Shown: positions 25,735-33,825 of the stretch, in pieces | How positions within the stretch are numbered: position 1 is the first letter of the stretch | Layout: every line of letters begins with the position of its first letter | NCBI GenBank assembly: GCA_009691805.1 | Contig: SIAK01000005.1 | Coordinates: 1 to 64,000, forward strand | Direction: 5' to 3' | From: Phycisphaerales bacterium | GTDB lineage: Bacteria; Planctomycetota; Phycisphaerae; Phycisphaerales; SM1A02 | DNA: 64,000 nucleotides | Program-made: the position numbers and the translations under genes | The notes under the pieces: generated by a model | Seen by the model: the letters and a program-made list of their open reading frames with translations, nothing else | Database searches by the model: none | Told to the model about the DNA's origin: nothing

Positions 25735-27822
25735 ATGGTGCGCATCACTCTCAAAGACGGAACTTGCAAGGAATTCAACACTACCCCTACCGCTGGCGAA
25801 GTCGCCGCGGCGATTGGCAGCGGGCTCGCGAAAGCAGCGTTGGGCGCAAAGGTGAATGGCGAGCTTGTAGATCTGTCGCATCGCATCGATGCCGACGCGA
25901 CGATTGAAATCGTCACTCCGAAAAATCGTGACAGCACCGTCAGCGCAGAGTCGCTCTACCTCTTACGGCACTCCTGCGCGCATGTGATGGCAGAAGCAAT
26001 CACGCGATTGTTTCCTGGTGTGCAACTTGTGTACGGTCCGCCACTCGAAACGAACTTCTACTACGACATGGCGTTCCCCCAAGGGAAGGCGATGTCGACT
26101 GACGACTTCGAGCGCGTCGAAGCGGAAATGGCGAAAATCATCGGCGAAAACCGTGTTTTTACGCGCTACAACCTTCCGCTCGCGGAGGGCATGGCGAAGC
26201 TCAAGGGCGAAGGATCAAAGTACAAGATCGACAACGCGCAGCGCGCCGCCGACGCAGGCTCGACCGAACTCTCGTGGTATGCGACTGGTACGCCAGGAAC
26301 AGATTGGGAGGATCTCTGCCGAGGTCCGCACGTTCCTGCGACAGGAAAAATCGGCGCATTCAAAGTGCTTTCACTTGCATCGAGCTACTGGAAGGGTGAT
26401 GAAAAATCCGACCGACTCACTCGCGTGTACGGCACTGCGTTTGCGACGAAGGAAGAACTCGAACAGTTCACCAAGCAATCGGAAGAAGCGAAGAAGCGCG
26501 ACCATCGCGTGATTGGGAAGCAGCTCAAGCTCTTTCACATCGATGAAATGGTTGGACCAGGACTTGTGCTGTGGACGCCCAACGGCGGCATTGTGCGCAA
26601 CGAGTTGCAGACTTTCATCGGCAACGAATTGCGCCGACAGGGCTATTTTCAAGTGTTTACGCCGCATATCGGCAAGCTTGAGCTCTACCGCACGAGCGGG
26701 CACTTCCCCTACTACCGCGAGAGTCAGTACCCACCGATCATCGAGCACGATGCGATGGCGAAGCTCGCGGAAGAGGGTTGCACGTGTGGCGAACTCTCCA
26801 ATCGCATGGCCGCTGGCGAGATCGATGGCTACATGCTCAAGCCGATGAACTGCCCGCACCACATTCGCATCTTCGCGAGTGAACCGCGCAGTTACCGCGA
26901 TCTTCCTGTGCGACTCGCAGAGTTTGGCACGGTCTATCGATGGGAGCAATCGGGCGAAATCGGTGGCATGACACGCGTGCGCGGATTCACGCAAGACGAT
27001 GCGCATCTCTTCGTGCGCGAAGATCAGATCGATGAAGAAGTGCTCGGATGCCTTTCGATCGTGAAACTCATCTTCGGCACGCTCGGCATCCATGACTATC
27101 GCGTCCGAGTTGGATTGCGCGATCCGGATAGTGGCAAATACGTCGGTGAAAGTGCCAATTGGGACAAAGCAGAAGCCGCGTGCAGAAACGCTGCTGCGAC
27201 GCTTGGCGTTCCCTACAGCGAAGAACCTGGCGAAGCCGCGTTCTATGGACCGAAGATCGATTTCGTTGTGAAGGATGTCATCGGTCGCAGTTGGCAGCTC
27301 GGCACGGTGCAAGTGGATTACAACTTGCCGATTCGATTTGACCTCAGTTACGTCGGCGCGGACAACAAGTCGCATCGACCCGTGATGATCCATCGCGCGC
27401 CGTTCGGTTCGATGGAACGATTCGTCGGCGTGCTCATCGAACACTTCGCTGGCGCGTTCCCACTTTGGCTTTCACCCGAACAAGTGCGCGTGTTGCCGAT
27501 CTCGGAGAAGAGTGCGGCGTACGCGAACGAACTTGTCACGGCGCTGAAGGCGAAGGGAATTCGCGCAAGCGTGGACCACGACAACGATCGCGTGCAGGCG
27601 AAGATCAAAGTCGCCGCGGAAGCGAAGATTCCGTACATGGCCGTCGTGGGACCACGGGATGCGGAAAACCGCGTCGTAAGCGTGCGCGCCCGAGGTGTGG
27701 AGGCAAATCTTGGCGAAGTCCCGTTCGCGGAGTTTGTGGATGGCATCGCCCGCGAGTTCGAACAGCGCCTTCTCAGCGGCGCGCCAGGGACGGTGCAGGC
27801 GAGCTTCCAGAAGAGCACTTAA
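25735..27822 (+). CDS. thrS: Threonyl-tRNA synthetase
   Basis: Charges tRNA-Thr and edits mischarged Ser-tRNA. 695 residues from ATG 25735 (MVRITLKDGT, the usual beginning of the TGS domain); TTG 25723 is an alternative. The domains are TGS (~1-62), editing domain with HxxxH (His79-His83, HSCAH) and the LCRGPHVP motif, class II catalytic core with zinc ligands in MLKPMNCPHH, QDDAHLF and MIHRAPFGSMERF, and a C-terminal anticodon-binding domain (PEQVRVLPISEKSAAYANEL onward). A TACACT hexamer is at 25718-25723. The family order thrS-infC is kept. Confidence 0.96.
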   Translation: MVRITLKDGTCKEFNTTPTAGEVAAAIGSGLAKAALGAKVNGELVDLSHRIDADATIEIVTPKNRDSTVSAESLYLLRHSCAHVMAEAITRLFPGVQLVYGPPLETNFYYDMAFPQGKAMSTDDFERVEAEMAKIIGENRVFTRYNLPLAEGMAKLKGEGSKYKIDNAQRAADAGSTELSWYATGTPGTDWEDLCRGPHVPATGKIGAFKVLSLASSYWKGDEKSDRLTRVYGTAFATKEELEQFTKQSEEAKKRDHRVIGKQLKLFHIDEMVGPGLVLWTPNGGIVRNELQTFIGNELRRQGYFQVFTPHIGKLELYRTSGHFPYYRESQYPPIIEHDAMAKLAEEGCTCGELSNRMAAGEIDGYMLKPMNCPHHIRIFASEPRSYRDLPVRLAEFGTVYRWEQSGEIGGMTRVRGFTQDDAHLFVREDQIDEEVLGCLSIVKLIFGTLGIHDYRVRVGLRDPDSGKYVGESANWDKAEAACRNAAATLGVPYSEEPGEAAFYGPKIDFVVKDVIGRSWQLGTVQVDYNLPIRFDLSYVGADNKSHRPVMIHRAPFGSMERFVGVLIEHFAGAFPLWLSPEQVRVLPISEKSAAYANELVTALKAKGIRASVDHDNDRVQAKIKVAAEAKIPYMAVVGPRDAENRVVSVRARGVEANLGEVPFAEFVDGIAREFEQRLLSGAPGTVQASFQKST

Positions 27823-28206
27823 GAAGTGCGCTTTTCCCAGATACCTCCTCTACGGGGAAGCAACTCGAGAAACCCACCGCGATCCGCAAAGGGGTTTTCA
27901 CATGGGATCTGCAAAAAGGACGCACCAAGATTCGCGTTCCGACTTCCCCGCCCCCTCATTTGATGCTATGTTTCAGCCTGATGATCAATTCCTCCGCGCG
28001 CAACCCTTCATGATTCCCGTCCTTGCCGGACGACCTCTCATGGCTCCCATGAGCATGATGCGCGTAGACCCTTCCGAGGGATGCGAGTTGAATTCGTCAC
28101 ACCAGTTTATGTTTTCAGTCGCGACGCGGAGCGTTGTTCGCTCCCGCCCGCATTCCCGTCTTGTTCATTGATCCGCGCTTTTCGCACTCACCAAAGGAAC
28201 GTACTT
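27823..28206 (+). other. 384-base spacer: leader region of infC
   Basis: No gene can be assigned with confidence. The stretch is less coding-like than its surroundings and is the presumed 5' leader of infC. It contains an unusual small open frame (27902-28171, starting MGSAKRTHQ, with the methionine-rich stretch MIPVLAGRPLMAPMSMMRVD) whose TGA stop falls 35 bases before the infC start. This could be a leader peptide or chance. AAAGGAA at 28193-28199 is the ribosome binding site that selects the infC start at 28207. Confidence 0.4.
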
Positions 28207-28881
28207 ATCTTCCCGCCACGCAGACCATTCGGAGGACAGCGCACAGACTCGCGCGATTTCGGTCCTCGCGTCAACGACCGCATCCGCATCACGCCTATCC
28301 GCCTCATCGATGAAGCGGGCGAGATGATCGGCGTCATTGAACTTGATGAAGCACGAAAGCTCGCGCACGAAAAGGGACTCGATCTCGTTGAGATCGCAGC
28401 GGACAGCCGTCCTCCCGTCGTCAAGATGATGGACTTCGGACGCTTCAAGTACGAGAGCTCGAAGAAAGAACGCGCGAATAAGGCGCGAAACAAAGTCTCG
28501 GAAATGAAGGAAGTGCGTCTCGGTCGATCGATGAAGATCGATCCGCATGACGTAGGTATTCGAGTTGCACAGGCGCGCCGATTCCTCATTGAAGGACACC
28601 GCGTGCAGATCGTGCAGAACTTCCGTGGTCGCGAAATGGCGCACCGTCACCGGGGCGAAGATCGCATGGATGACATCATCACTTCACTCTCTGATCTCGC
28701 GAAGGTGGAAATGTCTCCGCGACTCAACGGTCGTCGATTGACGATGGTGATGGTGCCTGAGCGCCAGAAAATCGAAGCGTGGAAGCGCAAGATGATCGCG
28801 GAAGGCAAGCCAATTCTCCCCAGCGTCCCCGAGATGATCGAAGAAATGGATCACGACGACGACGACGATTCGGACGATTGA
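28207..28881 (+). CDS. infC: Translation initiation factor IF-3, apparent AUC start
   Basis: IF-3 keeps ribosomal subunits apart and checks start-codon pairing. The core is typical: VNDRIRITPIRLIDEAGEMI, HEKGLDLVEIAADSRPPVVK and MMDFGRFKYE in the N-domain, then KEVRLGRSMKIDPHDVGIRV and RGREMAHRHRGEDRM in the C-domain. An acidic tail (DHDDDDDSDD) follows. I place the start at ATC 28207, preceded at 8 bases by AAAGGAA, giving 224 residues. No ATG, GTG or TTG lies between there and the conserved core; the next candidate is ATG 28081, which would add a non-conserved 42-residue extension. AUU/AUC starts are the known basis of infC autoregulation. rpmI and rplT, the usual followers, are absent here. 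Confidence 0.88.
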   Translation: MFPPRRPFGGQRTDSRDFGPRVNDRIRITPIRLIDEAGEMIGVIELDEARKLAHEKGLDLVEIAADSRPPVVKMMDFGRFKYESSKKERANKARNKVSEMKEVRLGRSMKIDPHDVGIRVAQARRFLIEGHRVQIVQNFRGREMAHRHRGEDRMDDIITSLSDLAKVEMSPRLNGRRLTMVMVPERQKIEAWKRKMIAEGKPILPSVPEMIEEMDHDDDDDSDD

Positions 28882-28889
28882 GAACGCAG

Positions 28890-28936
28890 GCATTTGCGTG
28901 ATGCATTTGCGTGATGCATGCGCTTGACGCATGCGT
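28890..28936 (+). terminator. Direct repeat plus hairpin after infC
   Basis: A tandem 13-bp repeat (GCATTTGCGTGAT at 28890-28902 and 28903-28915) leads into an inverted repeat GCATGCG/CGCATGC (28916-28922 with 28928-28934). It lies between convergent infC and the gene at 29004. No long T-run follows, so termination is likely but not certain. Confidence 0.45.
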
Positions 28937-29003
28937 GCGGATTTCGCCGCAGGCGGATGTATTCTCTAAGAACGACATCAGATCGATGACTCACGCCTGT
29001 GAG

Positions 29004-30806
29004 TCACCGTGGCGCACCTAACTTGTTTCGATCGAACCACATCCGCGGAGCCCAAGGATCTGGAGTGGCGTATCCATAACTAGAACCTCCCAAGGTGAAT
29101 GGTTGCAGGATGATGCCGCGCGAATGCACGCCCTGGCCCAGCCCGTGAAGCACACCTCCGCCAGCACCCGCCGCTGCGAGTGTTGCGAGTCCGTTGAACC
29201 CCCAGTTACCCGAGCTGATGCGGAGCATTTTGATCTCCAAACTTTCCTCAATGTCATACTCGTCCGCCATCTCAAGAGGGCGCTGCGGATCGTAAATCTC
29301 AAGACTGCTGTCGTTGTAATTCAATTCTTCCGCGCTTAGTGCCAGCGCGCGCTCAGAAAACGGAAAGACATTCCAAGTGACCCATTGGTTTTCAAAGGGT
29401 GCATAGATCGATCGGCGATACTCCCCGAGCACGTCTTCAACCTCCTTCAGAAACTTGCTTGAAAGTGTTCGGCCACGCGCGGAGTGATAGGCGCGATACC
29501 ACTCTAGGTGCTGCTCGATGTTCGAGATGCCATCCGCGACAATTCCATCCACCTGCGCACCAAACGTCGCACGCTCTTGGTCACTCAGGAGGTCGCTCTC
29601 ATGCAAGAGACGTCCGTAAATCTTCAGCATGTCATTGAGCAGTTCATTGCGGCAACGGATTTCCGCGGTGGAACTCGCAACCAAATGGGGCTTCGGTGGA
29701 TTCGCGAAACACAAGGCCTCACGAAGGTGCACAGCGCACTGCTCCGCAAGCTGCGGAGTCATCCGCAAAGTTGTTGGCACTGCATTCGCGAGTTCCTGCA
29801 CATAGACGCGAAGGTCGGAGCGCATGGCGACGATCACCTCCTCTTTGATGCCGCAACTCGCCTTTCCTCGTTCAATCTCGAGACCGAGTTCCGCCTCCAA
29901 CGCGCTGACCCCCGCACGCATCGCCGCGAGGCGTTCCGCGAGTGCCTCGACAATTTCCCATGCCATTGCGGTGTAGCACGGATCTGCGCAGAGTGATAAG
30001 CATGCATTGTCGACTGGAAGATACAACTGCTCTGCGCGTTCACAGAGATTGCGCGCGCCAATGCTCTTGAGTGCGTGGATGATCTCATCACTCACGCCAC
30101 TACTCTCGCGCCAACCCTCAAGCAGCCGCAGCGCGCATTGCTGTGCATCCATGATTTCCACCCAAGCGAGGAGCGCTGCGGGCGCTCGAATGGACTGTGC
30201 GCGTAGTTGTGGCGGAAGCGATTTTAACTGCATCGCACACCGTTCACGAAGTACTTCGCGCGCATCCGCATCCTCCGTACTTGCAAGTCGCTCACAGTCT
30301 GCACGCAGCGCTCGCGCTTGCATCAGCGCGGCGGCAAGTTTCACGCCATCACGACGCTGCCCATGCATCTCCATTACGGCGATGGCAGTCGCAGCAGATT
30401 CAAAAAATGCACTTTCACACTCCCGCGGCGCGGCATCGCCGACGATCTCCACAATGCTGCGTTTGTCCTCCGAAGTCGTGCACGATTTCAGCGCGTACCA
30501 AGGCGCAGCGTCGCGCTGCGATGCCAGCGTCATGAGTGTGATGAGATCGCCGTCTCGATGCACCAATCCGATCACCCCTGTCCGCGCACCAGCTTCACCG
30601 CCGAACTCGATGATGGAGTCACCGTGAAGTGCCGCAATCAGCACATCCTCGATGCGAAGCCCTTCGACTGACGCGGATTGTTCAGAAGTCGCAGCGCCCT
30701 CTTGGAGTGCGCTCGGATGTGCGGCATAGAGCCCTCCGCCCGCCCATGAAACCGCGAACAAAACTGAGAGGGACAGACGACACAATCGATATCGAGAATG
30801 GATCAC
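29004..30806 (-). CDS. Secreted protein of unknown function with glycine-rich C-terminus
   Basis: 600 residues from GTG 30806, which places a signal peptide at the N-terminus (RYRLCRLSLSVLFAVSWAGG, cleavage near YAAHP). A longer frame starting at 30917 would overlap the preceding gene and bury the signal, so it is rejected. The middle (~60-520) is helical with scattered cysteines. The C-terminal ~90 residues are Gly/aromatic-rich (NGLATLAAAGAGGGVLHGLG, then SSYGYATPDPWAPRMWFDRN). I recognise no family. It is probably co-transcribed with the cysteine-rich protein gene 49 bases upstream. Codon use looks less biased than in the housekeeping genes around it, a weak hint of lineage-specific origin. 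Confidence 0.6.
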   Translation of the reverse strand: MIHSRYRLCRLSLSVLFAVSWAGGGLYAAHPSALQEGAATSEQSASVEGLRIEDVLIAALHGDSIIEFGGEAGARTGVIGLVHRDGDLITLMTLASQRDAAPWYALKSCTTSEDKRSIVEIVGDAAPRECESAFFESAATAIAVMEMHGQRRDGVKLAAALMQARALRADCERLASTEDADAREVLRERCAMQLKSLPPQLRAQSIRAPAALLAWVEIMDAQQCALRLLEGWRESSGVSDEIIHALKSIGARNLCERAEQLYLPVDNACLSLCADPCYTAMAWEIVEALAERLAAMRAGVSALEAELGLEIERGKASCGIKEEVIVAMRSDLRVYVQELANAVPTTLRMTPQLAEQCAVHLREALCFANPPKPHLVASSTAEIRCRNELLNDMLKIYGRLLHESDLLSDQERATFGAQVDGIVADGISNIEQHLEWYRAYHSARGRTLSSKFLKEVEDVLGEYRRSIYAPFENQWVTWNVFPFSERALALSAEELNYNDSSLEIYDPQRPLEMADEYDIEESLEIKMLRISSGNWGFNGLATLAAAGAGGGVLHGLGQGVHSRGIILQPFTLGGSSYGYATPDPWAPRMWFDRNKLGAPR

Positions 30807-30855
30807 GTGATTGTCTCTTTGGAAAAATGCACTCTGCCGACTGATGATGCCAGCA

Positions 30856-31932
30856 TCACAACGCACCGTCTCCGCCTGTGGATGTGGGAACCGGCGACCA
30901 AGGAGAATCTGGGACACAGGAACCGCAGGACGAATCTACTCCATTCGCATCGAGTTTAAAGGTGATCTTCACAGGAAAAAGATCCACCTCGGTTCTCACG
31001 TCCGCCTCTGTTCCTCGGTCGAGCCACGCCTGACCCAACACCGTTCCTTCCGCTTCAAAAACCAGACCGTATCTCGCAGCGTCCGCAGAAATGCAAAAAT
31101 CACATCTGAATGCGACCTGCGTAGTTTTCTTCGCTCTCGCGACTGTCCCGCCGACGTCATAACTCCACTGCGCGCCAACGCCGTCGGTTCCAATCTCAAA
31201 GCCACCGCTCACCGTCGTCTGCGCCGTACAGAATCCAATCCCTGACACTCTTTCCAAGCGCCGGCCGTTGAGCTGCATTTCTTCAATTGCCTCTGTATTC
31301 GTCAGTGGAATAGACATCCGCCACTCCGCTTGCCCATTCACTCCAGCACATGAAACGAGATCGCAATCCGCAGTGATGTCGAGAATCGACTTCAACGACA
31401 CCCGTCCCCGTGTGCGGACCGTGAACGTTCTCGCACCGGAACTGGTTCCAGGTGTCGAATAAATTACGCTCGAGCGCTTGCCGACGAGAAAGACATCTGG
31501 AGAATCGCCTTCACACAGACAAGGCTTCCAGAACAAGTCGAACGGAACCCTCGGCACTTGCCTAACCTCTGCGGCCGCCCTGAGTTGATCAATACTCTGA
31601 TTCGACATCCCCGAAGCGCAAGCAAGGATGGTCGGCTTTGTTGCCCAAGCACTGGTGCAGGTTCCACGACCCTCGCCCGATCCGGATGACTCAAATCCCA
31701 TCGGGCAGTCCAAATTGCTTCCCATTGGATAATTGATCCGTACCTCCCTAACACCCCAGCCAGCGCACTCCAATCCTTCCTCTCCCTCCGAAGGTGGTGG
31801 AAGCGGAACAATGATGGGTGGTGCGGCATGCGCATGAAACTGGGCAAGCGCGAAGCACACAATCGTGATGCTCAATTTTTGCTCAAAGAAGCACAAAACC
31901 AACGGTTTCCTGTGCGGTGCTGTGCGGTGCAT
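30856..31932 (-). CDS. Secreted cysteine-rich protein of unknown function
   Basis: 358 residues with a signal peptide (KLSITIVCFALAQFHAHA) and about 17 cysteines in the mature chain, several in close pairs (PCLCEGD, FRCDFCIS, SSCGSCVP), suggesting disulfides. The mature N-terminus is Pro-rich. The central part looks like a beta-sandwich (ARTFTVRTRGRVSLKSILDI, then WSYDVGGTVARAKKTTQVAF). No family is recognised. A good promoter (TTGACA-N16-TACGCT) lies about 70 bases upstream, so it heads a two-gene unit with the gene at 29004. GC content around its start is lower than elsewhere in the window. Confidence 0.62.
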   Translation of the reverse strand: MHRTAPHRKPLVLCFFEQKLSITIVCFALAQFHAHAAPPIIVPLPPPSEGEEGLECAGWGVREVRINYPMGSNLDCPMGFESSGSGEGRGTCTSAWATKPTILACASGMSNQSIDQLRAAAEVRQVPRVPFDLFWKPCLCEGDSPDVFLVGKRSSVIYSTPGTSSGARTFTVRTRGRVSLKSILDITADCDLVSCAGVNGQAEWRMSIPLTNTEAIEEMQLNGRRLERVSGIGFCTAQTTVSGGFEIGTDGVGAQWSYDVGGTVARAKKTTQVAFRCDFCISADAARYGLVFEAEGTVLGQAWLDRGTEADVRTEVDLFPVKITFKLDANGVDSSCGSCVPDSPWSPVPTSTGGDGAL

Positions 31933-32000
31933 GTTCGATTCCTTGGTTTCTCAAGTCGCCCTTGGGTTCAATCAGCTACGCATCCACCTAGATGTGAATC

Positions 32001-32028
32001 AGCGTATTGAGCTGCGCGGATCTGTCAA
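32001..32028 (-). promoter_or_regulatory. Sigma70-type promoter of the secreted cysteine-rich gene
   Basis: On the minus strand, TTGACA (32028-32023) and TACGCT (32006-32001) are separated by 16 bases, with an A/T-rich stretch (AAAAATATTC) just upstream of the -35. Transcription would start near 31994, about 60 bases before the ATG at 31932. Confidence 0.65.
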
Positions 32029-32112
32029 GAATATTTTTAGCTCTTTGGGGCGAGCACGACGCATATGCGCGACGGCTTCCATTCCTCCTTTCTAGAAATC
32101 GTGTCCGAGGGC

Positions 32113-32147
32113 TTGACAAATATGCAATCGAATGCATAATAATGCAT
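32113..32147 (+). promoter_or_regulatory. argR promoter overlapped by a probable ArgR operator
   Basis: TTGACA (32113-32118) and CATAAT (32135-32140) are 16 bases apart and form a sigma70-type promoter. Three TGCA cores at 32123, 32133 and 32143 repeat at exactly 10-bp spacing on one DNA face. Bases 32121-32138 form an 18-bp near-palindrome (16 of 18 symmetric), and 32132-32147 form another (14 of 16). The size and symmetry match ARG boxes, and the core TGCAAT/AATGCA resembles the classical TGAAT/ATTCA half-site. Binding here would cover the -10 element, giving argR autorepression and control of the downstream arg genes. This is an inference from sequence. Confidence 0.7.
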
Positions 32148-32239
32148 GCGCCACAGATGGCGAGAACGCGACCTCGACTTGAAGGATTGTGCTCTTGCGC
32201 CTCCCGACCGAATCTGCCAGCACTGTGTGCCTCTTCTTG

Positions 32240-32695
32240 ATGACTCCCATGAAAGTCCGCCGCCAATCCATCATTAAGAAGCTCGTCGCGGGTGATGACG
32301 TTCGCAATCAGCATGCGTTGCAGGAGCGGCTGCGCGATGAAGGCATTGAGGCGACGCAATCCACGCTCTCGCGCGATCTGCGCGAGTTGCGGATTCTGCG
32401 TGGCCCTGCGGGATACCAACTTCCCAACGGCGAGGGTCACGCGCCAAGCGGCGAGACTCGTTTGCACGCGGCCATTCGGCGAGAACTTGTCGGCGTGGAT
32501 GTCGGTGGAACACTCGTCGTCTTGCACACACCAAGTGGTCACGGCAACGCGCTCGCGATTGAAATCGATGCAGGACAACTTGAAGGCGCACTCGGCACGA
32601 TTGCGGGCGACGACACGATCTTCATCGCTGCTCGCTCAACCACCGCAGCGCATCGCATCGCCAAGAAGTTCCGCACGATCGCCAACATCAGCTGA
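32240..32695 (+). CDS. argR: Arginine repressor ArgR
   Basis: Hexameric arginine-dependent regulator. 151 residues from ATG 32240 (or 148 from ATG 32249). The N-terminal winged helix is recognisable (RRQSIIKKLVAGDDVRNQHA and the recognition-helix segment EATQSTLSRDLRELRI). The C-terminal oligomerisation and arginine-binding domain has TLVVLHTPSGHGNALAIEID and the signature GTIAGDDTIFIAA, whose Asp residues bind arginine. It heads the arg cluster, 26 bases before argC, and the near-palindromic site ~100 bases upstream suggests autoregulation. Confidence 0.93.
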   Translation: MTPMKVRRQSIIKKLVAGDDVRNQHALQERLRDEGIEATQSTLSRDLRELRILRGPAGYQLPNGEGHAPSGETRLHAAIRRELVGVDVGGTLVVLHTPSGHGNALAIEIDAGQLEGALGTIAGDDTIFIAARSTTAAHRIAKKFRTIANIS

Positions 32696-32721
32696 GTCAC
32701 CTCGCCTCCTCCTCTCCTTCC

Positions 32722-33825
32722 ATGCACACGACTCGTACAACTCCAACCTTCGTCTCCTCCGCTCCAACGCCTCGCGCGCTGCGTGTGGCGATCGTGGGCG
32801 CGACGGGGTACGCGGGGTGCGAACTCTGCACGATTCTCCTTTCGCATCCACATGTCGAAGTTGTTGCGGTCTACGGTTCGGCGCGTCGCGCGGATGAACC
32901 AACGCAGCGTCTGGCGGATCTCTTTCCTCGGCTCGAAGGCTGCACGGAACTTTGCGTGTTTCCACTCGACGCGGACGCGCTCGCGTCAAGCGGCGTGGAT
33001 GCCGTCTTTCTCGCAACACCGCACGAAACAAGCCATGCGCTCGCGCCTGCTCTCCTCGCGCAAGGAATCCTCGTCGTCGATCTCAGCGCAGCGTTTCGCC
33101 TCTCCAACGCGGCGATTTTCGAGCGCGCGTATGGCTTCGCGCACGAGCATCCGCAACTTCTCGCAGACGCGATCTACGCGCTTCCTGAGATTGCTGGCGA
33201 GAAAATCGCGCAGTCCAATCTGCTCGCGATTCCTGGCTGCTACCCAACGTCGATGATTCTTCCCACGCGTCCACTCGTCGACGCGGGACTCATCGATCTT
33301 GAACGCGGCGCGATCGTCGACAGTACTTCTGGTGTTTCGGGCGCGGGTCGTAAGGCGGAAATCAAGACGCTCTTCTGCGAAGTGAGCATGCAGGCGTACG
33401 GCGTGTGGAAGCATCGACATCGTCCAGAGATGACCGAACACGCGCGCATCGCGACGGTGTTCACGCCACACTTGGGCTGCTTCGATCGTGGAATTCTTTC
33501 GACAATTCACCTCTTCCTCAACAATGGCGTCACGGAAGCGGACGCACGCGCGTGCCTCGAAGAGTCGTACGCACAAAGCGCATTCGTGCGCGTCTTGCGA
33601 GCTGGGCAATGGCCAGCCATCGCGCATGTGGAGCGCACGAATCACTGCGACATCGGACTTGCCGCCGAAGGTCGCCATCTCATTCTCGAAAGCGCACTCG
33701 ACAATCTCGTGAAGGGCGCCGCTGGTCAGGCGGTGCAAGCGTTCAACATCCGCTGCGGATTCGCACAAACGACGGCGCTCCTCGCGCCCTCAACAACGAA
33801 GGAGGCTGCATGCCTCACACATTGA
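32722..33825 (+). CDS. argC: N-acetyl-gamma-glutamyl-phosphate reductase
   Basis: NADPH-dependent third step of arginine synthesis. 367 residues with a Rossmann N-terminus (RVAIVGATGYAGCELCTILL), the catalytic cysteine in LLAIPGCYPTSM (Cys173) and STSGVSGAGRKAE. The C-terminus (DNLVKGAAGQAVQAFNI) is typical. The first ~18 residues are a Thr/Ser/Pro-rich extension. The 3' end overlaps argB by 16 bases. Confidence 0.95.
   Translation: MHTTRTTPTFVSSAPTPRALRVAIVGATGYAGCELCTILLSHPHVEVVAVYGSARRADEPTQRLADLFPRLEGCTELCVFPLDADALASSGVDAVFLATPHETSHALAPALLAQGILVVDLSAAFRLSNAAIFERAYGFAHEHPQLLADAIYALPEIAGEKIAQSNLLAIPGCYPTSMILPTRPLVDAGLIDLERGAIVDSTSGVSGAGRKAEIKTLFCEVSMQAYGVWKHRHRPEMTEHARIATVFTPHLGCFDRGILSTIHLFLNNGVTEADARACLEESYAQSAFVRVLRAGQWPAIAHVERTNHCDIGLAAEGRHLILESALDNLVKGAAGQAVQAFNIRCGFAQTTALLAPSTTKEAACLTH

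Noticed and set aside
30807-30917. Upstream start for the secreted protein at 29004
   Set aside because: It would overlap the end of the cysteine-rich gene by 62 bases and put ~37 charged residues ahead of the signal peptide; GTG 30806 fits better.
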